This document shows positions 1 to 6,825 of a stretch of DNA of 7,340 bases, piece by piece. This stretch comes from an uncultured Selenomonadaceae bacterium. GTDB taxonomy: Bacteria; Bacillota; Negativicutes; Selenomonadales; Selenomonadaceae. The translations under genes were made by a program, and so were the position numbers. Location of the stretch: NCBI GenBank assembly GCA_905236145.1, contig CAJOOE010000118.1:1-7340 (forward strand), given 5' to 3'. Numbering within the stretch: the first letter of the stretch is position 1; every line of letters begins with the position of its first letter. The notes under the pieces are model-generated. The model ran no database searches and had not been told where the DNA came from. It saw nothing but the letters and a program-made list of their open reading frames with translations.

Positions 1-20
1 CGGTGTCAAGGGTTGAAAAA

Positions 21-764
21 ATGGAAAAGGGAAAAATAATTGTTGCGGGAATCGGGCCGGGCGGTTCGGAAGAAATTACTCCGCGAGCATACCGGGCGAT
101 TAAAGGAGCGGAAATTATCGCGGGATACAAAACTTACATAAAATTCGTTGAGGAACTTGTCACCGGCAAAAAAATTATTGCAAACGGCATGATGCAGGAA
201 ATTGAGCGGGCAAGGCTTGCGGTCGAGTCTGCACGGGAAGGAAAATCGGTTGCGGTAATTTCCGGAGGAGATGCCGGAGTTTACGGAATGGCAGGTCTTG
301 TCCTGGAAACGATTTTAAATTTGCCGGAAGAAGAACGCCCGGAAATTGAAATTATTCCGGGAATTTCTGCGGTAAATGCGGCGGCGGCGGTTGTCGGAGC
401 ACCTTTAATGCACGATTTCGCGGTGATAAGTTTGAGCGACTTGATGACTCCGCGAGAACTCATAGAAAAGCGGGTAAGGCTGGCGGCGGAAGGCGATTTT
501 GTCATTGCACTTTACAATCCGAAAAGCAAAAAGCGGACGGAGTTTATTGCAAAAGTCCGGGAAATTGTTTCGGAATTTCGCGGCAAAGATACGCCGGTTG
601 CGATCGTCACAAATGCCGGCAGACCGGGCGAAGAAAAAATTATTTCGACTTTGGAAAAATTCACTCAAGAAGAAATAAATATGTTTTCGCTTGTCATAAT
701 CGGCAATTCGCAAACTTTCACCGAATCCGGCTTTATGGTTACTCCACGCGGTTATAAAATTTAA
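21..764 (+). CDS. cobJ: Precorrin-3B / cobalt-precorrin-3B C17-methyltransferase (CobJ/CbiH)
   Basis: SAM-dependent methyltransferase of corrin-ring synthesis. It methylates C17 and drives ring contraction of (cobalt-)precorrin-3B in the cytoplasm on the way to vitamin B12. The 247-residue protein is the usual length for the family. Visible tetrapyrrole-methylase motifs are GIGPGG (10-15), the glycine-rich SGGDAGVYGMAG (81-92), PGISAVNAAAA (113-123), ALYNPKS (163-169) and GNSQT (228-232). I chose the ATG at 21 because AAGGG sits 8 bases upstream and the family starts just before the GIGPGG strand; a GTG at 3 in the same frame has no visible ribosome-binding site. A TGA at 14-16 in another frame could end an upstream gene (only the codons for GVKG are visible), which would fit a cobalamin operon entering from the left. 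No other cobalamin gene is in view. Whether the aerobic or anaerobic route is used cannot be read from this gene alone; an anaerobic CbiH role is more likely in this kind of organism. Confidence 0.93.
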   Translation: MEKGKIIVAGIGPGGSEEITPRAYRAIKGAEIIAGYKTYIKFVEELVTGKKIIANGMMQEIERARLAVESAREGKSVAVISGGDAGVYGMAGLVLETILNLPEEERPEIEIIPGISAVNAAAAVVGAPLMHDFAVISLSDLMTPRELIEKRVRLAAEGDFVIALYNPKSKKRTEFIAKVREIVSEFRGKDTPVAIVTNAGRPGEEKIISTLEKFTQEEINMFSLVIIGNSQTFTESGFMVTPRGYKI

Positions 765-778
765 AGGAGAGATTGAAA

Positions 779-2185
779 ATGGCATTTCCGAAAAATTTTT
801 TGTGGGGCGGAGCGGTTGCCGCCAATCAGGTTGAAGGGGCTTACAACGCGGACGGAAAAGGGCTTGACATTCAGGACATAATGCCGAAGGGAGTTCAAAC
901 AGGCCCGACGGAAGAACCCACGCCGGACAATTTGAAACTGCAGGCGATAGATTTTTACCACCGCTACAAAGACGACGTTAAACTTTTTGCGGAAATGGGT
1001 TTTAAAGTTTTCCGGACTTCCATAGCCTGGTCAAGAATTTTCCCGAACGGCGACGATGCCGAGCCGAATGAACAAGGCTTGCAATATTACGACAATCTTT
1101 TCGACGAGTGCAAGAAGTACGGAATCGAACCGCTTGTCACAATTTCGCATTATGAAACTCCCTTACACCTTGCAAAAAAATATAACGGCTGGGTCAATCG
1201 CGACTTAATCGGATTTTATGAAAAATATGTTCGCACGATTTTCAACCGGTACAAAGACAAGGTGAAATATTGGCTGACTTTCAACGAAATAAATTCCGTT
1301 CTCCACCATCCCCTTTTGAGCGGCGGAATTTTTACGCCGAAAGAAAAATTGAGTTTGCAAGACCTTTACCAAGCCTGTCACCATGAACTTGTCGCCTCCG
1401 CTCTTGCCACAAAAATCGGACACGAAATTATTCCGGACGTGAAAATCGGTTGCATGGTAATTGCCGTTCCGATTTATCCTTTGACACCGAAACCGGACGA
1501 CGTTATAAAAGTCATGCAGGTCGAACACTTCAACGACTTTTTCGGCGATATGCATTGCAGGGGAGTTTATCCCGGCTACATGAAAAGATATTTCCGGGAA
1601 AACGGGATCGAGATAAAATTTGCTCCCGGCGACGAAGAAATTTTGAAAAATCACACGGTCGATTTTGTTTCCTTCAGTTATTACATGAGCGTTTGCGAGG
1701 CAGCGGAAGGCGGTACAAAAGGCGGCGGCAATTTGATGGGCGGCGTTGAAAATCCGCACTTGAAAAAATCGGATTGGGGCTGGGCGATTGATCCGCAGGG
1801 CTTGCGTATCATCATGAATAAATTTTACGACCGCTGGCAAAAACCGCTTTTCATTGTCGAAAACGGGCTCGGTGCGAAAGATGTTTTGATTGACGACGGC
1901 AAGGGCGGCAAAACCGTCAACGACGATTACAGAATAAATTATTTGAAGGATCATCTCGTGCAGGTTGCTGAGGCGATTGCGGACGGTATTCCGGTCATGG
2001 GATATACGACTTGGGGCTGTATAGATTGTGTCAGTATGTCAACCGCTCAAATGTCGAAACGCTACGGATTTATCTATGTTGACAGGAACGACGACGGCTC
2101 CGGAACTTTTGCCCGGTACAAGAAAAAATCTTTTGATTGGTACAAGGAAGTTATTGCGACGAACGGAGAGAGTTTGAAGAAATAG
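779..2185 (+). CDS. bglA: 6-phospho-beta-glucosidase, glycoside hydrolase family 1 (BglA type)
   Basis: Cytoplasmic GH1 enzyme expected to split phosphorylated beta-glucosides (for example cellobiose-6-phosphate or arbutin-phosphate delivered by a PTS) into glucose-6-phosphate and an aglycone or sugar. The 468-residue protein is full length. It begins with the GH1 strand FLWGGAVAANQVEGA. The acid/base glutamate is E170 in TFNEIN and the nucleophile is E361 in IVENG. Near the C-terminus WGCIDCVSMS is followed by SKRYGFIYVDR (from 426); a Ser/Lys/Tyr set here binds the 6-phosphate in phospho-glycosidases, and the stretch closely resembles E. coli BglA as I remember it. The start is the ATG at 779 with AAGGAGA 8 bases upstream; the in-frame TTG at 773 is too close to that site. 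It begins 14 bases after cobJ, so it is probably co-transcribed. No PTS permease, transporter or antiterminator gene is adjacent, so the source of substrate is unclear. Exact substrate preference is inferred from similarity. Confidence 0.93.
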   Translation: MAFPKNFLWGGAVAANQVEGAYNADGKGLDIQDIMPKGVQTGPTEEPTPDNLKLQAIDFYHRYKDDVKLFAEMGFKVFRTSIAWSRIFPNGDDAEPNEQGLQYYDNLFDECKKYGIEPLVTISHYETPLHLAKKYNGWVNRDLIGFYEKYVRTIFNRYKDKVKYWLTFNEINSVLHHPLLSGGIFTPKEKLSLQDLYQACHHELVASALATKIGHEIIPDVKIGCMVIAVPIYPLTPKPDDVIKVMQVEHFNDFFGDMHCRGVYPGYMKRYFRENGIEIKFAPGDEEILKNHTVDFVSFSYYMSVCEAAEGGTKGGGNLMGGVENPHLKKSDWGWAIDPQGLRIIMNKFYDRWQKPLFIVENGLGAKDVLIDDGKGGKTVNDDYRINYLKDHLVQVAEAIADGIPVMGYTTWGCIDCVSMSTAQMSKRYGFIYVDRNDDGSGTFARYKKKSFDWYKEVIATNGESLKK

Positions 2186-2191
2186 GGCATT

Positions 2192-2218
2192 GGAGCGTCA
2201 GCAATTTCCCGACGCCCC
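2192..2218 (+). promoter_or_regulatory. Hairpin in the bglA-queF gap, possibly pairing with the queF ribosome-binding site
   Basis: GGAGCGTC (2192-2199) and GACGCCCC (2211-2218) form an 8-position stem with one A/C mismatch around an 11-base loop. No T-run follows, so it is not an intrinsic terminator. The loop bases TTTCC (2205-2209) are complementary to GGAAA (2231-2235), which overlaps the queF Shine-Dalgarno AAAGGA (2228-2233). This could make an H-type pseudoknot that hides the ribosome-binding site. The geometry recalls preQ1 riboswitches in front of queuosine genes, but the preQ1-I consensus sequence is not present. The hairpin is seen directly; any regulatory role is inference. Confidence 0.35.
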
Positions 2219-2239
2219 GACACACCGAAAGGAAAAAAT

Positions 2240-2683
2240 ATGCAACAAAACGATTTGAAAAATTTGGGGAAAAAAACCGAGTATGTTTACGATTACACGC
2301 CGGAAGTCTTGGAAGTCATTCCGAATAAAAATTTCGGCAAAGATTATTTTGTCCGGCTTATTTCGGACGAATTTACCTGCCTTTGTCCGATAACTCATCA
2401 GCCGGATTACGCGACGATAACAATAAATTACATTCCGGACGAAAAACTTGTCGAAAGCAAGAGTTTGAAACTTTACTTGACGAGTTTCCGGAATTTCGGG
2501 ACGTTTCATGAAGAAGTCGTCAATATCATTGCCGACGATTTGATTAAAATTTTAAATCCGCGTTATCTGGAAGTTGAAGGAAATTTCAGCGTTCGCGGCG
2601 GAATTTCAATCGTGCCTTTCGTAAATTACGGGCGGGGAAAATTTGAAACGCTTGCCGAAAATCGTCTTGCCGGACGAATTTAA
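2240..2683 (+). CDS. queF: NADPH-dependent 7-cyano-7-deazaguanine reductase (preQ0 reductase, type I)
   Basis: Reduces the nitrile of preQ0 to the aminomethyl of preQ1 in the cytoplasm; preQ1 is then exchanged into tRNA on the path to queuosine. At 147 residues it is the short, single-domain Bacillus-type QueF, not the longer E. coli two-domain form. The active site is clear: EFTCLCPITHQPDYA carries the nucleophilic cysteine C49 and the proton-donating aspartate D56, the QueF signature ESKSLKLY runs from 72 to 79, and H90-E91 in FGTFHEE matches the substrate-binding glutamate region. An additional cysteine, C47, stands where the Bacillus protein has serine (from memory). The ATG at 2240 has AAAGGA 6 bases upstream. 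The gene lies 54 bases after bglA and 15 bases before obg. None of the other queuosine genes (queC, queD, queE, tgt) is in the window. Confidence 0.96.
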   Translation: MQQNDLKNLGKKTEYVYDYTPEVLEVIPNKNFGKDYFVRLISDEFTCLCPITHQPDYATITINYIPDEKLVESKSLKLYLTSFRNFGTFHEEVVNIIADDLIKILNPRYLEVEGNFSVRGGISIVPFVNYGRGKFETLAENRLAGRI

Positions 2684-2698
2684 CCGGAGGAATTTGAA

Positions 2699-3982
2699 AT
2701 GCAGTTTATCGACAGGAGCAGGATTACAGTAAAAGCCGGCACCGGCGGCAACGGAAAATCTTCATTCCGACACGAAAAATATATTCCCAAAGGCGGACCG
2801 GACGGCGGCGACGGCGGCAGGGGCGGCGATGTCGTTTTGCTTGCCGACGAAAATATGAATACCCTTTTAAATTTCCGGTACAACAGAAAATTTACTGCGG
2901 AAAACGGCAAGCCCGGAGATATTAAAAAGCAATACGGTCGCGGGGCGGAAGATTGTATCGTCAAAGTGCCGAAGGGAACGCTGGTAAAAGATGCGGCAAC
3001 CGGCGAGATTTTGGCGGATTTGACGGAAACCGGTCAGCGGGCAATCGTGGCAAAAGGCGGTCGCGGCGGTCGCGGAAATGCAAAATTCAAAAGTTCTTCC
3101 CGCAGAGCTCCGACTTTTGCAGAACTCGGCGAACCCGGCGAAAGTCGGGAACTTTTGCTGGAATTGAAACTGCTTGCCGATGTCGGGCTTGTCGGCTATC
3201 CCAGCGTCGGCAAGTCCAGCCTTATAGCGTCCGTGAGCGATGCCCGCCCGGAAATTGCCGATTATCATTTTACGACGCTTGTCCCGGTTTTGGGAGTTGT
3301 CCGGCTTGATTACGAAAAAAATTTTGTCATGGCGGATATTCCCGGACTGATTGAAGGGGCGGCTGACGGCGTGGGCTTGGGTCACGATTTTTTGCGGCAC
3401 GTCGAGAGGACAAAGTTAATTTTGCACTTGGTTGACGCGGCGGGAATCGAAGGAAGAAACCCGGTTGACGATTACCGGAAAATAAATATCGAATTGAAGA
3501 AGTACAGCGAAAAAATTGCCGCAAGAACTCAAATTTTGGTGGCAAACAAAATCGACTTGCCGGAGGCGAAAAATCACCTTGACGATCTGAAAAAACTTGC
3601 CGCAGACGAGGGGATGGAATTTTTCGCAATTTCCGCAGTCACCCGCGAAGGCGTGGACGATTTGATAAAATACGTCGGTCATGCTCTGGAAACCGCACCC
3701 GATCCGGAAATTTTCGACAAGACAGACGATGTTAAAATTTTCAATGTCGGTGAGGAAGAAGATCCGGTTATAATTGAAAGGAATGATGCGGCGGAATTTA
3801 TCGTCCGCAACAAAAACCTTGAAAAAATTGTCGCGATGACAAATTTCGACGACAGGGAAGGCTTGCGGCGTTTTCAATTTATCTGGCGAATGAAAAACAT
3901 AGACGCGAAATTAAAGGAACGCGGGATTAAAGAGGGAATGACCGTTCACGTCGGCGATATGGAATTTGAGTGGCAGGAGTAG
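2699..3982 (+). CDS. obg: GTPase Obg/CgtA (ribosome assembly and stress GTPase)
   Basis: Essential GTPase that associates with the 50S ribosomal subunit and takes part in its maturation and in stress and (p)ppGpp responses. The 427 residues show all three classic domains. The glycine-rich Obg fold spans about 1-158 (GGPDGGDGGRGGDV at 32-45, KGGRGGRGNAKF at 119-130). The GTPase domain follows, with G1 GYPSVGKSS (166-174), G2 around TTLVP (192-196), G3 DIPG (213-216), G4 NKID (283-286) and G5 SA (312-313). A C-terminal OCT domain covers about 345-425. All nucleotide-binding motifs are intact. GGAGG lies 8 bases before the ATG. The gene sits between queF (15-base gap) and a DNA glycosylase (4-base gap), inside the same tight gene run; the partners often seen beside obg, such as rpmA, yhbY or proB, are absent. 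Confidence 0.98.
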   Translation: MQFIDRSRITVKAGTGGNGKSSFRHEKYIPKGGPDGGDGGRGGDVVLLADENMNTLLNFRYNRKFTAENGKPGDIKKQYGRGAEDCIVKVPKGTLVKDAATGEILADLTETGQRAIVAKGGRGGRGNAKFKSSSRRAPTFAELGEPGESRELLLELKLLADVGLVGYPSVGKSSLIASVSDARPEIADYHFTTLVPVLGVVRLDYEKNFVMADIPGLIEGAADGVGLGHDFLRHVERTKLILHLVDAAGIEGRNPVDDYRKINIELKKYSEKIAARTQILVANKIDLPEAKNHLDDLKKLAADEGMEFFAISAVTREGVDDLIKYVGHALETAPDPEIFDKTDDVKIFNVGEEEDPVIIERNDAAEFIVRNKNLEKIVAMTNFDDREGLRRFQFIWRMKNIDAKLKERGIKEGMTVHVGDMEFEWQE

Positions 3983-3986
3983 AAAA

Positions 3987-4619
3987 ATGTTTTTTGAATA
4001 CGGCGAAACAGAAATAAATTTTTTGAAGTCGAGGGACGAAAAACTTGCCGCCGCGATTGACAAAATCGGTCACGTTTACCGGGAAGTCGAGGAAGATTTA
4101 TTTTCCACCGTCGTCCGGACAGTCGTCGGTCAGCAAATTTCCGGCAAGGCACAAAAAACCGTTTTGGACAGAATGGAAAATTTCTTCGGGCAGATCACGC
4201 CGGAAAAAATTTTCGAGACGGACAGGGGAAAACTGCGGTCTTTCGGAATGAGTTTTCGCAAAGTCGAATGTATAAAAAATTTTGCGGAAAAAATTTCGTC
4301 CGGAGAATTTGACCTTGCCGCAGTCGAAAAAATGCCGGACGACGACGCGACAGAATATATTTCATCTCTGAAAGGTTGCGGCGTGTGGACTGCGGAAATG
4401 GTTTTGATTTTCTGCTTGAGGAGAAAAAATATTTTCAGTTTCACCGACGGCGGGATAATTCGCGGCTTGAAAATCTTGTATTCGCTTGACAAAGTGAGCC
4501 GAAAGACTTTTGAAATTTACCGCGAAAAATTCAGCCCGTACTGCACGATTGCGTCGTTTTATCTTTGGGAAATTGCCGGCGGGAAATTGTCGGAGAAGGA
4601 AGGTGTGGAAGATTTTTAA
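3987..4619 (+). CDS. DNA-3-methyladenine glycosylase II, AlkA family (HhH-GPD)
   Basis: Base-excision-repair glycosylase expected to remove alkylated bases such as 3-methyladenine from DNA. The 210-residue protein matches the compact Firmicute AlkA-like family: VVGQQISGKAQ (47-56) is the typical helix, followed by the helix-hairpin-helix LKGCGVWTAEM (128-138) and FSFTDGGIIRG (150-160), whose aspartate D154 is the expected catalytic residue. In relatives I recall, that aspartate is usually followed by a Leu-Ala/Gly-type sequence rather than two glycines, a minor variation. No C-terminal iron-sulfur cysteine cluster is present, which argues against endonuclease III or MutY. The start is the ATG at 3987: AGGAG at 3975-3979, inside the end of obg, is 7 bases upstream. 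An in-frame TTG at 3966 inside obg lacks such a site. The 3' end overlaps the next gene by 17 bases, suggesting coupled translation. Confidence 0.9.
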   Translation: MFFEYGETEINFLKSRDEKLAAAIDKIGHVYREVEEDLFSTVVRTVVGQQISGKAQKTVLDRMENFFGQITPEKIFETDRGKLRSFGMSFRKVECIKNFAEKISSGEFDLAAVEKMPDDDATEYISSLKGCGVWTAEMVLIFCLRRKNIFSFTDGGIIRGLKILYSLDKVSRKTFEIYREKFSPYCTIASFYLWEIAGGKLSEKEGVEDF

Positions 4620-5691
4620 ATATCTGGTTTTCTTTACGATAATAATATCATCAATGATTTTGTTCCCGAAAAATTCCGGCTCCTTCAACGCCGTTTCCCT
4701 CTTTCACCAACAGCCGAAAAAAGTTTCCGCTCCGGCAGAAAAACCGGTCGAGGAGCCGAAAAAAAATCAATCGGTTTATGTGGAAAGTGAATTTGCACCG
4801 CTGAAAAAAGGCGTTGTTTCCCGCTGTGAAATAGAACTGGGCGGAAAATTGAGCCGCCTGAAAATCAATCCGCAAAAACAAAAACTTTGGGAAATGGAGC
4901 GGCAAAATTTGACGATCGTCCTGAAAAAATACGGCGTTGAAGTTTTGGTGCCGCGAAAATTTACCGAGTACGAAAAGCAAATAGGTTTCGCTCCGGACGG
5001 AATAACCGACGGCACCGGCTTTACAAATTTTTTTGCCCGCGATCCTTTTTTCACGATAGGCGACAATATTATCGAGGGAAGTTTTCGCTCCGTCTATCGT
5101 CGTCTGGAAATCTTGCCGATCAGGGGAATTTTGGAAAAGGCGGCAAGTGAGAGCGGCTGTAAATATGTTTCCGTTCCCGCTCCGGACGTTTCCGGCGGCA
5201 TTGATTCGGACGAAGGGCCTTTTCTTGAAGGCGGCGATGTGATTGTTTACGGCAAAAAAATTTTTGTCGGCAATTCCGGTCGGGCAAGTGACGGCAAGGG
5301 AATTGATTGGCTCAGAAATTATTTGAAAAATCAAGATTATGAAGTTTACGAAGTCGCATTGGATCCGGAAGTTTTGCATTTGGATTGTGCTTTGAGTTTG
5401 GTGCGGGACGGACTTTTGATTTACTGCCCGGAGGCTTTCCCGAAAGGTCTGCCGAAAACTTTCGACGATTGGGATAAAATTGCGGTCGGCTTTGCTTACG
5501 TCCAAAATCTTGCAATAAACGGACTTCCCGTAAATGAAAATGTTTACATAACCGACACGGAATTTAAAAATACAATCGGCAGGGAATTGGAAAAACGCGG
5601 CGTTAAAGTCGAATATGTTTCTTTTTCAATCACGCGGGAATTTCAGGGAGCATTTCGCTGCAGTATGCAACCGCTTTTGAGATCCGAATGA
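4603..5691 (+). CDS. Membrane-tethered amidinotransferase / arginine-deiminase superfamily enzyme
   Basis: A guanidine-modifying-enzyme (pentein-fold) protein of unknown substrate. Family motifs appear in order: EFAPLKKGVVSR opens the domain at about residue 63, FARDPF (144-149, with the substrate-binding Arg/Asp), LEGGD (208-212), LHLDC (258-262, catalytic His259) and GAFRCSMQPL (349-358, nucleophilic Cys353). All catalytic positions look intact. Such enzymes transfer or hydrolyse the amidino group of arginine-like compounds; the FRCSMQPL ending looks closer to amidinotransferases than to arginine deiminase. The 362-residue protein starts with a short basic stretch (WKIFK) and a hydrophobic segment of about 15 residues (7-21), then a Pro/Lys/Glu-rich linker (about 36-57), so it is probably anchored in the membrane with the catalytic domain outside. 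No good signal-peptidase site or lipobox is visible. I chose the GTG at 4603 with GGAG 7 bases upstream; it overlaps the glycosylase gene by 17 bases. The first ATG is at 4654, inside the hydrophobic segment, with no ribosome-binding site. Confidence 0.82.
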   Translation: MWKIFKYLVFFTIIISSMILFPKNSGSFNAVSLFHQQPKKVSAPAEKPVEEPKKNQSVYVESEFAPLKKGVVSRCEIELGGKLSRLKINPQKQKLWEMERQNLTIVLKKYGVEVLVPRKFTEYEKQIGFAPDGITDGTGFTNFFARDPFFTIGDNIIEGSFRSVYRRLEILPIRGILEKAASESGCKYVSVPAPDVSGGIDSDEGPFLEGGDVIVYGKKIFVGNSGRASDGKGIDWLRNYLKNQDYEVYEVALDPEVLHLDCALSLVRDGLLIYCPEAFPKGLPKTFDDWDKIAVGFAYVQNLAINGLPVNENVYITDTEFKNTIGRELEKRGVKVEYVSFSITREFQGAFRCSMQPLLRSE

Positions 5692-5737
5692 TTGACGGGA
5701 AAAAATCCGGGTGTCGGTTCAGCCGGCAGGAAAAATT

Positions 5738-5767
5738 TTGACTTTGCGGAAAATACAAAAGTAAATT
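5738..5767 (+). promoter_or_regulatory. Putative sigma-70-type promoter for cydB
   Basis: TTGACT (5738-5743) is a near-consensus -35 element. After an 18-base spacer comes TAAATT (5762-5767), which matches four of six -10 positions. It lies in the 105-base gap before cydB, about 30 bases upstream of the cydB ATG, and just upstream of the strong AGGGGAGG ribosome-binding site. A second TTGACT at 5772-5777 has no usable -10 behind it. The match is by eye; no oxygen- or redox-regulator operator could be identified. Confidence 0.4.
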
Positions 5768-5796
5768 TACTTTGACTGCAGGGGAGGCGAATCTTT

Positions 5797-6798
5797 ATGG
5801 AATATTTAAATACAGTTTGGTTTATTCTTATAACCGTACTTTTCACCGGTTTTTTTATCCTCGAAGGATTTGATTACGGCGTGGGAATGTTGCTTGTCGG
5901 ACGTTCGGAAAAAGAGCGTTCCCAACTTATCCGGGCGATAGGACCGGTATGGGACGGCAACGAAGTCTGGATGATCACGGCGGGCGGTGCGGCATTTGCG
6001 GCGTTTCCTCATTTTTACGCGACAATGTTCAGCACATTTTACCTTGCACTGTTTTTGATGTTGCTTGCGTTGATAATGCGGGGAGTTGCGTTTGAACTTC
6101 GCGGAAAATTTAAAAGTCCGGATTGGAAAAAATTTTGGGACGGTGCGATAATTTTCGGCAGTTTTGTTCCCGCACTTTTATGGGGCGTGGCGATGGCAAA
6201 TTTGTTGAAGGGCTTGCCGATAGATTCGCAAATGCATTACACCGGAACATTTTTCGATCTGCTCTCGCCTTACACCGTACTCGCCGGAATATTCTTCGTA
6301 CTGCTCTTTGCTTTTCACGGTGCAAATTTTTTGATGTTAAAAATTGCCGATGAAAGAATTTTGCTTGACTTGGGAAGAAAAGCGAAAGTTTTGGGTTGGG
6401 CGGCTTGGCTTGCGTTCGCACTCTTTATGTCCGCAACGACAGTTGAAACCGATGTAATGATGTATCCGAGCGGGATTTTGATTTTCGCGGCGGGTGTCGG
6501 AGTGCTTGCGGCGGGTTGCAGGTTTGCGGGCAAGGCAAAACCGGCTTTCTTTGCCTCGACTGCGGTCACGGCGATAACCACAATCGGACTTTTCGTCGCA
6601 CTTTTCCCGCGTCTTATGGTTTCAAGTTTGATGCCGGAATGGAGTTTGACAATTTACAATGCCGCCTCTACTCCGGGAACTTTGCTGATAATGACGATCG
6701 CGGCATTGATATTTGTACCGATTGTTTTGATTTATCAGGGGTGGACTTACAAAATTTTCAGAGAAAGAGTGACGGCGGCCGACGTTTCCGGTCACTGA
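5797..6798 (+). CDS. cydB: Cytochrome bd ubiquinol/menaquinol oxidase subunit II
   Basis: Integral membrane subunit of cytochrome bd oxidase, which oxidises quinol and reduces oxygen to water with high affinity, giving micro-oxic respiration or oxygen protection in anaerobes. The 333 residues are typical for Firmicute-type CydB. Conserved features are ILEGFDYGVG (21-30) in the first helix, GPVWDGNEVW (49-58) and AAFAAFPHFYATMFST (65-80), MRGVAFELR (94-102) and SLTIYNAASTPGTL (283-296). About eight or nine hydrophobic helices run through the protein, roughly at 6-30, 55-72, 78-98, 116-138, 158-180, 198-218, 224-241, 250-270 and 295-314. AGGGGAGG stands 9 bases before the ATG. The gene is complete, but cydA, which carries the haems and the quinol site and normally sits directly upstream, is absent; cydDC is also absent. 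A putative promoter lies just upstream and an intrinsic terminator follows within 30 bases, so it looks monocistronic. Confidence 0.96.
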   Translation: MEYLNTVWFILITVLFTGFFILEGFDYGVGMLLVGRSEKERSQLIRAIGPVWDGNEVWMITAGGAAFAAFPHFYATMFSTFYLALFLMLLALIMRGVAFELRGKFKSPDWKKFWDGAIIFGSFVPALLWGVAMANLLKGLPIDSQMHYTGTFFDLLSPYTVLAGIFFVLLFAFHGANFLMLKIADERILLDLGRKAKVLGWAAWLAFALFMSATTVETDVMMYPSGILIFAAGVGVLAAGCRFAGKAKPAFFASTAVTAITTIGLFVALFPRLMVSSLMPEWSLTIYNAASTPGTLLIMTIAALIFVPIVLIYQGWTYKIFRERVTAADVSGH

Positions 6799-6825
6799 AG
6801 AAAAATTTTTTCCTTGCAGACGACA

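Noticed and set aside
3..20. GTG at 3 as the cobJ start, giving a six-residue extension
   Set aside because: No ribosome-binding site can be seen before it, while AAGGG stands 8 bases before the ATG at 21 and that start fits the family's N-terminus.
773..778. TTG at 773 as the bglA start
   Set aside because: It is only 2 bases from the Shine-Dalgarno; the ATG at 779 has ideal spacing.
1205..1954. Long open frame on the minus strand (249 codons) opposite bglA
   Set aside because: It is the mirror of a gene with complete GH1 motifs, has no family features, and reflects codon bias on the coding strand.
2186..2239. Classical preQ1-I riboswitch before queF
   Set aside because: The conserved preQ1-I sequence elements, including the C-rich loop end and the AAAAAACUA-type tail, are not there; only a generic hairpin with a possible pseudoknot remains, reported separately.
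3966..3986. TTG at 3966 as the start of the glycosylase
   Set aside because: It lies inside the obg coding end with no ribosome-binding site; AGGAG is well placed for the ATG at 3987.
4510..4602. Extension of the amidinotransferase frame back to the ATG at 4510
   Set aside because: It would overlap the glycosylase gene by 110 bases and put an arginine-rich stretch, out of keeping with the rest, before the membrane segment; no ribosome-binding site is visible.
4651..5505. Long open frame on the minus strand (284 codons) opposite the amidinotransferase
   Set aside because: It is antisense to a gene with intact catalytic motifs; its translation is Phe/Arg/Asn-rich and resembles no family.
5712..5728. 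Hairpin TGTCGG/CCGGCA as a terminator after the amidinotransferase gene
   Set aside because: The stem is only 6 pairs including a G-T pair and is followed by AGGAAAAATTTTG, not by a proper T-run.
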